A stretch of 30,762 bases of DNA, taken from the NCBI GenBank assembly GCA_947630195.1, contig CANRGQ010000005.1, positions 1 to 30,762 of the forward strand, given 5' to 3'. Origin of the DNA: an uncultured Bacilli bacterium. Lineage in GTDB: Bacteria; Bacillota_I; Bacilli_A; RF39; UBA660. Shown piece by piece: positions 6,685 to 14,687 of this stretch. Position 1 is the stretch's first letter. Every line of letters begins with the position of its first letter. The translations under genes and the position numbers were made by a program. The notes below the pieces were generated by a model. The model had not been told where the DNA came from. It worked only from the letters and a program-made list of their open reading frames with translations, and ran no database searches.

Positions 6685-7890
6685 ATGCTTATAAGAGAGG
6701 ACTATTTATCTAAAATTAGAGGATTTTATGATTCTAATTTAATTAAAATACTTGTAGGAATAAGAAGATGTGGTAAATCTATTATTTTAAATCAAATAAT
6801 AGATGAACTTACGACTAAGAAAAAAATTCGTAATGATCATATTATTAATATTAACTTTGAATTTATTGAATATGAAGAACTAACAGATTATAAAAAACTA
6901 AATAAATATATTAAAGAACAAATTAAAGATGATAAAATATATTATGTCTTTTTAGATGAAATTCAAAATGTTGATAACTTCGAAAAAGTAATTAATTCTC
7001 TAAGAGCTTCCGTTAAAAATATAAGTATATTTTTAACTGGCTCTAATAGTAAGTTATTATCTGAAGAATTATCATCAGATTTATCAGGAAGATATGTTAT
7101 ATTTAATATAAATCCTCTATCATATAAAGAATATATTTCTTTAACTAAAAAAGATGGAAATGACTTAAATACATTTTGGGATTATGCTAAATGGGGAGGA
7201 CTCCCTAATAGATGTGAATTTGAAAATGAAACAGATATTAAAAACTATTTACATAGTGTATATGATTCAATTATCTTAAGAGATGTTGTTAAAAGACTTA
7301 ATTTAAAAGATACTTTTCTATTTGATAAAATACTTCAATATTTAATTGAAACAATGGGTAGAGAATTTTCCGCAGATAATATTATTAAATATTTAAATAA
7401 AGAATATAAAAAAATATCAAATGAAACACTATATACATATATTGATGCTCTATGTAAAGCTTTAATTATTAGAAAAGTATATCGTAATGATTTAAGTGGT
7501 AAAGGGGTCTTAAAAACTTTAAATAAATATTATGCAACAGACTTAGGTATTGCCCAAATAAAAGTTAATAATCCCGAATTTAAAAATTATATCATCTTAG
7601 AAAACATTGTTTATAATGAACTTATCAATAGAAACTATACTGTCTATGTTGGTAAAACTAAAAAAGGTGAGATAGACTTTATTGCCAAAAAAGATGAAGA
7701 AACAAAATATATTCAAGTTACTTATGAAATAAAAGATAATAAAGAAGTAATAGAAAGAAAATTTGGAGCCTTTAAAGATATTCAAGATAACTATCCTAAA
7801 TATGTTATTTCTTTAGATAAAGAAGACTTATCTAGAGATGGTATTATTCATTTAAATTTAATTGATTTCTTACTAGGTAGTGAATTTTAG
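6685..7890 (+). CDS. AAA_14 / DUF4143 ATPase
   Basis: 401 aa from the ATG at 6685, with GAGG (6673-6676) eight bases upstream. Walker A is GIRRCGKS (25-32) and Walker B YVFLDEIQ (about 87-94), followed by a sensor-like LTGSNSKLLS. The C-terminal DUF4143 part ends in a PD-(D/E)XK-like pattern (GEIDFIAKK then YIQVTYE), suggesting nuclease-fold ancestry. These ATPases are common in genomic islands and their biological role is poorly defined. The gene stands alone with its own promoter and terminator, between the paired hairpins and the TOTE module. Confidence 0.85.
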   Translation: MLIREDYLSKIRGFYDSNLIKILVGIRRCGKSIILNQIIDELTTKKKIRNDHIININFEFIEYEELTDYKKLNKYIKEQIKDDKIYYVFLDEIQNVDNFEKVINSLRASVKNISIFLTGSNSKLLSEELSSDLSGRYVIFNINPLSYKEYISLTKKDGNDLNTFWDYAKWGGLPNRCEFENETDIKNYLHSVYDSIILRDVVKRLNLKDTFLFDKILQYLIETMGREFSADNIIKYLNKEYKKISNETLYTYIDALCKALIIRKVYRNDLSGKGVLKTLNKYYATDLGIAQIKVNNPEFKNYIILENIVYNELINRNYTVYVGKTKKGEIDFIAKKDEETKYIQVTYEIKDNKEVIERKFGAFKDIQDNYPKYVISLDKEDLSRDGIIHLNLIDFLLGSEF

Positions 7891-7938
7891 TGCAGTAAGT
7901 GTGCAGTAAAATTAATTTATAATACTTATTTATAGGTT

Positions 7939-7964
7939 AAAGCGGCAAAAATTTGCTGCTTTTT
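7939..7964 (+). terminator. terminator of the AAA/DUF4143 gene
   Basis: AAAGCGGCAAA (7939-7949) pairs with TTTGCTGCTTT (7952-7962) with one G-U wobble, and Ts follow. The two-base loop means the inner pairs would open. Confidence 0.55.
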
Positions 7965-7965
7965 C

Positions 7966-8022
7966 GCCGCTTTTTTGCTAGTTTTGCTAGATTTTTGCTA
8001 GTTTCGTCTACTTTTTTGCTAG
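7966..8022. repeat. left copy of 24-bp direct repeat and TTTTGCTAG repeats
   Basis: 7966-7989 is identical over 24 bases to 12470-12493. The motif TTTTGCTAG then recurs four times down to 8022. The gap 7891-8255 otherwise holds only the terminator before it and the TOTE promoter after it. Confidence 0.85.
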
Positions 8023-8117
8023 TTTTTGTTAAAGTTTTAAAATAATAATCTAAAAATGTTAACATAATAATATAAAAATTAAATAAACACGAAAATCTTA
8101 CAAATAAAGTTAATATA

Positions 8118-8146
8118 TTGCTTGCTAGAAACAATTTTGATATAAT
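8118..8146 (+). promoter_or_regulatory. promoter of the TOTE operon
   Basis: TTGCTT (8118-8123) and TATAAT (8141-8146) are separated by 17 bases. The leader to the first codon would be about 100 bases, long enough to hold regulation, but I recognise no riboswitch in it. Confidence 0.55.
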
Positions 8147-8255
8147 TAATTTAGTTATAAGTATTCCTCATTAATTGACATTCACTTTAGATGTTTACCA
8201 GTAGACTACTTCCAATTTTTTTAAATTAAATTATAATATATATTTTTAGAAAGGT

Positions 8256-10616
8256 GTGTTAAATATAACCGAAGAAGAAGTAAAAAAATTAATAATTGAA
8301 AATGAAAGCAAAATATTTCAATTACAGCAAGAAAATGAAATGTTAAAGCAAAGAATTTCTAATGCAACTCCAACATTATCAATTCAAGATAAAATTACAA
8401 TTTTTGCCGATTATTTCAAAGGTAGAAATGATGTGTATCCTCACATGTATATAAAAGATGGAAAAGTAAATTACACTCCTACTTGTAATAATTTTTGGAA
8501 AGAAAACATTTGCAATATTAGAAAAGGACTTAGTTGTAAAAATTGCCAATATAAAGATAATGCTCCTTTAACATTAGATGTTATAAAAAATCATATGTAT
8601 ATCCCTAATAAAGTTATAGGAATATATCCATTATTAGAGGGTGATACCTGTTATTTTTTAGCTTTTGATTTTGATGACAAAAATGGTAATTTGGATGTTA
8701 AAGACGACGTTTTAGCATTTGCAAGTATTTGTGATAAATATACAATACCTATTGGAATTGAAAAAAGTAGATCTGGTAAAGGTTACCACATATGGATATT
8801 TTTTAATGAAAATATAAAAGCTTTAACAGCTCGTAAATTAGGAAGTTTATTATTATCTAAAACAATGGAAATTAAAGATAATTTTAAGATGGATTCATTT
8901 GATAGAATGTTTCCTAACCAAGATTATTTACAAAAGGATGGTTATGGTAATTTAATTGCTTTACCATTTCAAAATGATGCAGCAAAATACGGAAACACAT
9001 TATTTGTAAATAGGAGTTTTCTAAAAATTGATAATCAATTTGACTTTTTAAAAAACTTAAAAAAACTAACTTTAAACGAAGTACTTGAAAAAATCAATTT
9101 AATATCAAATGAAACAATCGATATTAGTTCTGAAGTATCAAATATTAAAAAAGATATTAAAAATAAAAAGAAAAATAATTTTAAATATCCAAGTTCTATA
9201 AATATAATTTTAAATGATATGATTTATATTGATAAAGCCAATTTAAATTCAGGTGTAAAATCTTGTTTTAAAAGATTAGCAACATTTGCTAATCCCGAAT
9301 TTTATCGTAAACAGAGAATGAGACTTTCTGTATATAATACTCCCATGATTATTGATTGTAGTGAAGAAGATAGTAAATATTTAAAAATTCCTAGAGGAAC
9401 TTTTGAATATTTAGAATCTCTATGTAAAGAAAATAATGTTAAAATGAATATTATTGATAATAGAAATAAGGGACACAAAATTGATGTTGAATTTCATGGT
9501 ACATTACAAGAAACCCAAATAGATACATTAAATAAAATGTTAAAATATAACAATGGTATTTTATGTGCTCCAACTGCATATGGTAAAACTGTTATAGCTT
9601 GTAGTATGATTGCCAAAATAAACACTAATACTCTAGTTTTAGTACCAAATTTACAATTATTAAACCAATGGCAAAAAGCAATTAAAAAATTTTTGAATAT
9701 AGACGAAGTTGGGGAGTTCTGTGGTAAAAAGAAAAATCTTACAAATAACATTGATGTTGCCAGTATAAAATCAATTTGGAATAATGGAGAGGTTTTAGAT
9801 ATTGTTAATAATTATGGTATGATAATAGTTGATGAATGCCATCATGCGGCAGCTTATACATTCGAAAAAGTTATCAACAAATCTAATGCTAAATATGTTT
9901 ATGGTATGTCAGCAACTCCCGAAAGAGAAAACGGTCATACTCCAATCGTTTTTATGCAATGTGGAGATATAAGATGTGAAATAAATGCTTTAGAATTTAA
10001 TCAAAATTTAAAAATACCAATGAAAATTATTGTTAAAAAAAGTCATTTAACATTTACAAATCCTGATATTAAAAATTATGAACTAAACGAATTAAATGAT
10101 TTTATAGCGAAAGACGTTATTAGAACAGCAACAATTATTAAAGATATTAAAGAAGAATTTAATAAACATAAAAATATATTAGTACTAACTGAAAGAATAA
10201 GACATTTAGAAGATATCTATAATAGTTTAAAAAAATTTACGGATAATGTTTTTAAATATCAAGGAGGTATGGGGAAAAAGTTACTCAATGAATATGAAAA
10301 AATAAATGAAGCAATTGATGAAAAGAATGAAAATAAAATCATTGTAGCAACTGGATCTTGCTTAGGTGAAGGATTTGATGATTCAAAACTTGATACTTTA
10401 TTTCTAACAATGCCAGGCTCTGGTAAAACAAAAATAACTCAATACTTAGGAAGATTACATCGGAAAAATGAAAATAAAAAAGAGATTTTAGTATTTGACT
10501 ATGTCGATGATAACTATCCTAAAACAAGAAATATGTTTTTAAAAAGAAAGAAAACCTATGAAAAATTGGGATATGAAATTATAGAAAATGAAGAAGGTGA
10601 AAAGGTTGAAAACTAA
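8256..10616 (+). CDS. TOTE conflict-system primase-helicase
   Basis: 786 aa. Order of parts: a short coiled coil (about 4-35); a TOTE-type archaeo-eukaryotic primase with a Cys-rich insert (CNNFWKENIC ... CKNC), an acidic motif FDFDD (137-141) and SRSGKGYHIWIFF; a linker; then a superfamily 2 helicase with Walker A APTAYGKT (438-445), DECHH (526-530) and SATP (552-555). The helicase C-lobe runs to the end with GRLHRK. The TOTE family is predicted to act in conflict with mobile DNA through primase, helicase and nuclease activities. No nuclease domain is fused here. The GTG at 8256 is only one base from AGAAAGG. An ATA at 8265, ten bases after AGG, is better spaced, so the true start is uncertain. 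Confidence 0.85.
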   Translation: MLNITEEEVKKLIIENESKIFQLQQENEMLKQRISNATPTLSIQDKITIFADYFKGRNDVYPHMYIKDGKVNYTPTCNNFWKENICNIRKGLSCKNCQYKDNAPLTLDVIKNHMYIPNKVIGIYPLLEGDTCYFLAFDFDDKNGNLDVKDDVLAFASICDKYTIPIGIEKSRSGKGYHIWIFFNENIKALTARKLGSLLLSKTMEIKDNFKMDSFDRMFPNQDYLQKDGYGNLIALPFQNDAAKYGNTLFVNRSFLKIDNQFDFLKNLKKLTLNEVLEKINLISNETIDISSEVSNIKKDIKNKKKNNFKYPSSINIILNDMIYIDKANLNSGVKSCFKRLATFANPEFYRKQRMRLSVYNTPMIIDCSEEDSKYLKIPRGTFEYLESLCKENNVKMNIIDNRNKGHKIDVEFHGTLQETQIDTLNKMLKYNNGILCAPTAYGKTVIACSMIAKINTNTLVLVPNLQLLNQWQKAIKKFLNIDEVGEFCGKKKNLTNNIDVASIKSIWNNGEVLDIVNNYGMIIVDECHHAAAYTFEKVINKSNAKYVYGMSATPERENGHTPIVFMQCGDIRCEINALEFNQNLKIPMKIIVKKSHLTFTNPDIKNYELNELNDFIAKDVIRTATIIKDIKEEFNKHKNILVLTERIRHLEDIYNSLKKFTDNVFKYQGGMGKKLLNEYEKINEAIDEKNENKIIVATGSCLGEGFDDSKLDTLFLTMPGSGKTKITQYLGRLHRKNENKKEILVFDYVDDNYPKTRNMFLKRKKTYEKLGYEIIENEEGEKVEN

Positions 10617-12264
10617 TGAAGAATTAACGCAAATATTAAATGAATTACTTAAAAATTTTGAAAATGAAGTTGTCGAATTTAAAAGTGCTAAAAATAATTT
10701 TAGTATAGATAAATTAGGCAAATATTTTTCAGCAATTGGTAATGAGGCTACATTAAGAAACAAACAATATGGATGGATTGTATTTGGAATTGATGATAAA
10801 ACTCATGATTTTATTAATACGCATTATTGTGAAAATAATAATTTTAATAATGTAAAAAAACAAATTGCCGATAATACTACTGATAATGTAACATTTATAG
10901 AAGTATACCCTTTAATTTTAAACAATAATCGTGTTGTTATGTTTCAAGTACCTGCAGCTTCCGGTAGTCCAATCAATTGGAAAGGATACCCTTACGGAAG
11001 AACAGGAGAATCTTTAGCTCCTTTATTACAATTTAAAATTGACCAAATTAAAGCCACCGCCAATTATGATTGGTCAAGACAAATAATTGAAAAAGCCACG
11101 ATTGATAATTTAGATAAAGAGGCTATTGAACTTGCAAGAAAACAATTTAAAATAAAATATAAAGAAAAAAGTATTGCTGATGAAATAGATAATTTATCAG
11201 ATTTAGATTTTTTAAATAAGGCTAAATTATTATTAGATGGCAAAATAACTTATGCAGCAATGCTTTTACTTGGTAAAAATGATGATGATTATCTAATGAA
11301 TGGATATACACCTAGAATGACTTGGAAATTATACGATGAAACCAACGTTATAGATTATGAACACTTTGGTATTCCATTTTTAGTTAATGTTGAAAAAATT
11401 AATAATAAAATTAGAAATCTAAGATATCGCTATATGGTTAATGAAAACACACTATTTCCTTTAGAAGTAGATCAATACGATAATTATATATTAAGAGAAT
11501 TAATTAATAATTGTATTGTTCATCAAGATTATCGTTTAAAAGGTATAATAAATGTTATGGAATTTAAAGATAAATTAATAATAACTAGCGAAGGATATTT
11601 TATCCCTGAAAAGGTTGAAAATGTTTTAAAGGATGGCTATTCATCACCTTACTATAGAAATCCATTTCTTGCCAATGCTATGGTTAATTTAAATATGATT
11701 GATACTGTTGGAAGTGGAATAAGAAGAATATACAACATTCAAAAAGATAAATATTTTCCATTACCTGATTATGATTTATCGGAACCAAATAGAGTAAAGG
11801 TAACATTATATGGCAAAATAATTGATGAAAAGTACAGTAAGTTGTTATTTGAAAAAACAAATTTAGATATTGATAAAATAATGTTATTAGATAGAGTTCA
11901 AAAAGGATATCAAATTACTAAAGAACAAAGCGATTACTTAAAGAGTGAAAACTTAATTGAAGGAAGGTATCCAAATATTTATATTTCATCAGATATTGCC
12001 AAAATAACTGGCAAAAAAGATGAATATGTATATAATTCAGGACTAGAAAATGAATTTTATATGGAAATAATTTTAAAATATTTAAATGAGTATGGTTCAG
12101 CTAATAGAAAAGAAATATATGCATTATTAAATAATAAACTTCCAAAATCTTTAGATGATAAAAACAAATTAAATAGAGTAAGATATTTATTAAATTTATT
12201 AAAAAAACAAGGAAAAATATATAATGATGCAAAATCTGGTGGATCTTGTTGGAAATTAAAGTAG
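10606..12264 (+). CDS. AlbA_2 / HATPase_c_4 protein coupled to the TOTE gene
   Basis: 552 aa if started at the TTG 10606, which has AAGAAGG (10591-10597) eight bases upstream; an ATG at 10588 lacks such a site. It overlaps the TOTE gene by 11 bases, so translation is coupled. The N-terminus is a divergent AlbA_2 domain (NEVVEFKSAKNN, then YGWIVFGIDD). The middle is HATPase_c_4 (LRELINNCIVHQDYR, then VGSGIRRIYN). The long C-terminus ends in a helical, winged-helix-like segment (SANRKEIYALLNNKLPKSL). The tight pairing suggests that this protein supplies nucleic-acid binding or regulation to the primase-helicase. It shares little beyond family resemblance with the 485-aa relative. Confidence 0.8.
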   Translation: MKTNEELTQILNELLKNFENEVVEFKSAKNNFSIDKLGKYFSAIGNEATLRNKQYGWIVFGIDDKTHDFINTHYCENNNFNNVKKQIADNTTDNVTFIEVYPLILNNNRVVMFQVPAASGSPINWKGYPYGRTGESLAPLLQFKIDQIKATANYDWSRQIIEKATIDNLDKEAIELARKQFKIKYKEKSIADEIDNLSDLDFLNKAKLLLDGKITYAAMLLLGKNDDDYLMNGYTPRMTWKLYDETNVIDYEHFGIPFLVNVEKINNKIRNLRYRYMVNENTLFPLEVDQYDNYILRELINNCIVHQDYRLKGIINVMEFKDKLIITSEGYFIPEKVENVLKDGYSSPYYRNPFLANAMVNLNMIDTVGSGIRRIYNIQKDKYFPLPDYDLSEPNRVKVTLYGKIIDEKYSKLLFEKTNLDIDKIMLLDRVQKGYQITKEQSDYLKSENLIEGRYPNIYISSDIAKITGKKDEYVYNSGLENEFYMEIILKYLNEYGSANRKEIYALLNNKLPKSLDDKNKLNRVRYLLNLLKKQGKIYNDAKSGGSCWKLK

Positions 12265-12283
12265 CATTATTTGCTACTTTTTT
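12258..12283 (+). terminator. strong terminator of the TOTE operon
   Basis: AAAGTAGCA (12258-12266) pairs perfectly with TGCTACTTT (12272-12280), loop ttatt, followed by a run of Ts to 12283. It overlaps the stop codon TAG at 12262-12264. Confidence 0.8.
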
Positions 12284-12493
12284 GCCGCTTTTTCGCCGCT
12301 TTTAGATATTTTTTGCCGCTTTTTCGCCGCTTTTGAATACTTTTTGCCGCTTTTTCGCCGCTTTTAGATATTTTTTGCCGCTTTTTCGCCGCTTTTGAAT
12401 ACTTTTTGCCGCTTTTTCGCCGCTTTTGAATACTTTTTGCCGCTTTTTCGCCGCTTTTAGATATTTTTTGCCGCTTTTTTGCTAGTTTTGCTA
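12284..12493. repeat. 31-bp tandem repeat array ending in the right 24-bp direct repeat
   Basis: GCCGC recurs with an exact 31-base period at 12284, 12315, 12346, 12377, 12408, 12439 and 12470: six full units and a partial one. Each unit is GCCGC-T5-CGCCGC-T4 plus a short T-rich spacer of two types, AGATAT (units 1, 3, 6) or GAATAC (units 2, 4, 5). The final partial unit becomes the 24-bp repeat (12470-12493) also found at 7966-7989. There are no unique spacers, so it is not CRISPR. Confidence 0.95.
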
Positions 12494-12515
12494 ACTACTA
12501 AATAATTAAAACAAA

Positions 12516-12584
12516 AAGTTATTACGGTTCATCGTAATAATTCTCAATTTTTAAAAGTTATTACACTTAGACGCAATAACTTTT
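12516..12584. repeat. paired hairpins, right copy
   Basis: Two inverted repeats of the kind seen at 6571-6639. The first is 12516-12525 with 12534-12542 (loop GGTTCATC), the second 12553-12564 with 12573-12584 (loop ACTTAGAC), ten bases apart. Stems carry one imperfect pair each. Their position just after prmC means the second may also terminate the prfA-prmC transcript. Confidence 0.85.
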
Positions 12585-12613
12585 CATGTACCAATAAAAA
12601 ATAAGTATAAAAA

Positions 12614-13354
12614 TTAATCTATACTTATTATTTCCTTATTAGATATAAATACATATCTTTCATAATTATTATAATCTTTTTCTATTAAAACATAAGGATT
12701 ATTTAAATAAATAGATGCAAGTTCTTTTATCTTGCTTCCTTCTTTATCTCCTATTTCAAAAGCTATTAAATAATCTTCTTTTAAATTATCTTTTAATTTT
12801 TCTAATATAACCTTATAAAAATATAAGCCATTATCTTTTGCATAAATAGCCTTCTCCGGTTCATATTTTATTTTATCAGATACCTCGGAGTTATATGGTA
12901 CATAAGGAGGATTACTAATAATTAAATCATACTTATTATCATCTTCATAATTATTAATATCTTCATTAATAAAGTTAATAAAAGCATTATTATTTTTAGC
13001 ATTAATAATAGCTAATTCTAAAGCCTCTTTACTTATATCAACGGAGGTAATCTCACACTCAATATTTTTCTTTAAAGCAATACTAATACACCCACTACCA
13101 GTACCTATTTCTAATATTTTAGGATTACTTAGATTTAACTTTTTTAAATACTTAATAGTTTTATCTACCAAGTATTCCGTTTCAAATCTTGGAATTAAAA
13201 CGGATTCATTAACTAAAATATTTAAATTATAAAAATCAACATTGCCAATTATATATTGGACTGGATAACCACTTTTTAACTTTTTTAATCCTTCTTCGTA
13301 CTTTTCTTTAGGTAAATATTTTTTTAATAACTCAACATCATAATTATCTATCAT
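12614..13354 (-). CDS. prmC: release factor glutamine methyltransferase
   Basis: 246 aa. PrmC (HemK) methylates the Gln of the GGQ motif of peptide release factors. Visible motifs: the AdoMet-binding LEIGTGSGCISIAL (81-94) and the catalytic NPPY (148-151). Upstream residues SVLIPRFETEYLV match the family's PRPETE-type motif. The N-terminal helical part is shorter than in most homologues (usually about 280 aa). It overlaps the zinc-ribbon gene by 11 bases and lies in the same transcript as prfA, its substrate. Confidence 0.95.
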   Translation of the reverse strand: MIDNYDVELLKKYLPKEKYEEGLKKLKSGYPVQYIIGNVDFYNLNILVNESVLIPRFETEYLVDKTIKYLKKLNLSNPKILEIGTGSGCISIALKKNIECEITSVDISKEALELAIINAKNNNAFINFINEDINNYEDDNKYDLIISNPPYVPYNSEVSDKIKYEPEKAIYAKDNGLYFYKVILEKLKDNLKEDYLIAFEIGDKEGSKIKELASIYLNNPYVLIEKDYNNYERYVFISNKEIISID

Positions 13355-13571
13355 ATTTCTTCTTTAATACTTTCCGATATTCTTCATTCTTTTTAGAATT
13401 ATCTAATTCTAAGAATGTTTTAATGTCTCCAACATGCACATGTTTTGTTCTTCTTTCACATTTAAAGCAAAAAGCCTCATTTACTTTTCCCACTTTAGCG
13501 CTATTTTTAACAGGAAATATTTGTCTTGTTCCACATTCTAAACAAGCATACTCATTAAAACTAACACTCAT
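13344..13571 (-). CDS. small zinc-ribbon protein between prfA and prmC
   Basis: 75 aa with two Cys pairs, CLECG (10-14) and CFKCE (35-39), forming a likely zinc ribbon, followed by RRTKHVHVGD and a basic tail. It starts just after the prfA stop, two bases between, and overlaps prmC by 11 bases. Many Firmicutes carry rpmE (L31) near prfA, but this sequence does not look like L31. A role in translation is suggested only by position. Confidence 0.7.
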   Translation of the reverse strand: MSVSFNEYACLECGTRQIFPVKNSAKVGKVNEAFCFKCERRTKHVHVGDIKTFLELDNSKKNEEYRKVLKKKYDR

Positions 13572-13573
13572 AA

Positions 13574-14635
13574 TTAATTATTTTCACCTTGTAATTTTAG
13601 TCTTAAATCTTCAGTAATTAAAGCTTCAATAATAGGGTCTAAATGTCCATTCATAACCCTATCTAGTTCCATAACCGAGAAATTTATACGATGGTCCGTA
13701 ACTCTATTTTGAGGATAATTATAAGTTCTAATTTTCTCAGATCTATCTCCAGTACCAATTTTACTCTTTCTTTCAGCTTCCACTGAGGCATCTTGTTTTT
13801 GTTTCATTTCATCGTGTAATTTTATTCTAAGTAACTTCATCGCATTTTCTTTATTCTTAAGTTGACTTCTTTCCGTTTGACAACCTACTACTACACCCGT
13901 TGGAATATGGGTGATTCTTACTGCAGAGTTAGAAGTATTAACGGATTGTCCACCAGCGCCACTTGAATGGAAAACATCTATCTTTAAATCACTTTCTTTA
14001 ATTTCGATATCAACATCTTCTACTTCGGGCATAACTAAAACAGTGGCCGTTGAAGTATGGACTCTTCCTTGGGTTTCTGTAACCGGTACTCTTTGAACTC
14101 TGTGAGAGCCACTTTCATATTTTAATTTAGAATAAACATTATCCCCTTTAATCATACATTCTATTTGGGAAAACCCTCCACTAGTGCCTTCAATAGCATT
14201 TAAAACTTCTATTTTCCAACCATTATTTTCAGCATAATAAGAATACATTCTAAATAAATCACCGGCAAAGATATTAGCTTCATCTCCTCCAGCTGCTCCT
14301 CTTATTTCCATAATTACATTCTTACCATCATTTTCATCTTTTGGAACAAGTAGTATTTCTAACTCACTTTTAAGACTTTCTATTTTAGCAGTTAAACTTT
14401 CAACTTCACTTTCCGCTATTTCTTTAAACTCCGGATCACTTAACATACTTTTAGCTTCTTCTAAAGCTTTAGTAGTATTTTTATATTCATCATACTTATT
14501 AACTACTTCCTCTAAATCACTTTGTTCTTTAGATAATGTTTTTAACTTATTATAATTATTTAATACTTCAGGTTTGGTAAGTTCTTCTTTTAATTCATTA
14601 TACTTTGCTACTATATTATCTAATCTTTCAAACAT
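13574..14635 (-). CDS. prfA: peptide chain release factor 1
   Basis: 353 aa, normal length for RF1, which ends translation at UAA and UAG. The GGQ motif is at 228-230 within SSGAGGQSVNTSNSAVRI. A long helical N-terminal domain precedes it, and the standard C-terminal part (RTYNYPQNRVTDHRI) follows. It heads the transcript prfA - zinc ribbon - prmC. Confidence 0.97.
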   Translation of the reverse strand: MFERLDNIVAKYNELKEELTKPEVLNNYNKLKTLSKEQSDLEEVVNKYDEYKNTTKALEEAKSMLSDPEFKEIAESEVESLTAKIESLKSELEILLVPKDENDGKNVIMEIRGAAGGDEANIFAGDLFRMYSYYAENNGWKIEVLNAIEGTSGGFSQIECMIKGDNVYSKLKYESGSHRVQRVPVTETQGRVHTSTATVLVMPEVEDVDIEIKESDLKIDVFHSSGAGGQSVNTSNSAVRITHIPTGVVVGCQTERSQLKNKENAMKLLRIKLHDEMKQKQDASVEAERKSKIGTGDRSEKIRTYNYPQNRVTDHRINFSVMELDRVMNGHLDPIIEALITEDLRLKLQGENN

Positions 14636-14687
14636 AATATCACTCTTTTCTTTAAAATTATATCATTTATAACCATTTCTAGCAATA

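Noticed and set aside
7937..8134. 65-codon minus-strand frame with repeated KTSKK/AKLAKK-like residues
   Set aside because: It translates the TTTTGCTAG repeats, has no convincing ribosome site, and lies over the terminator and TOTE promoter.
12284..12493. Possible CRISPR array
   Set aside because: The 31-bp units are contiguous with only two recurring centres and no unique spacers; no cas gene is nearby.
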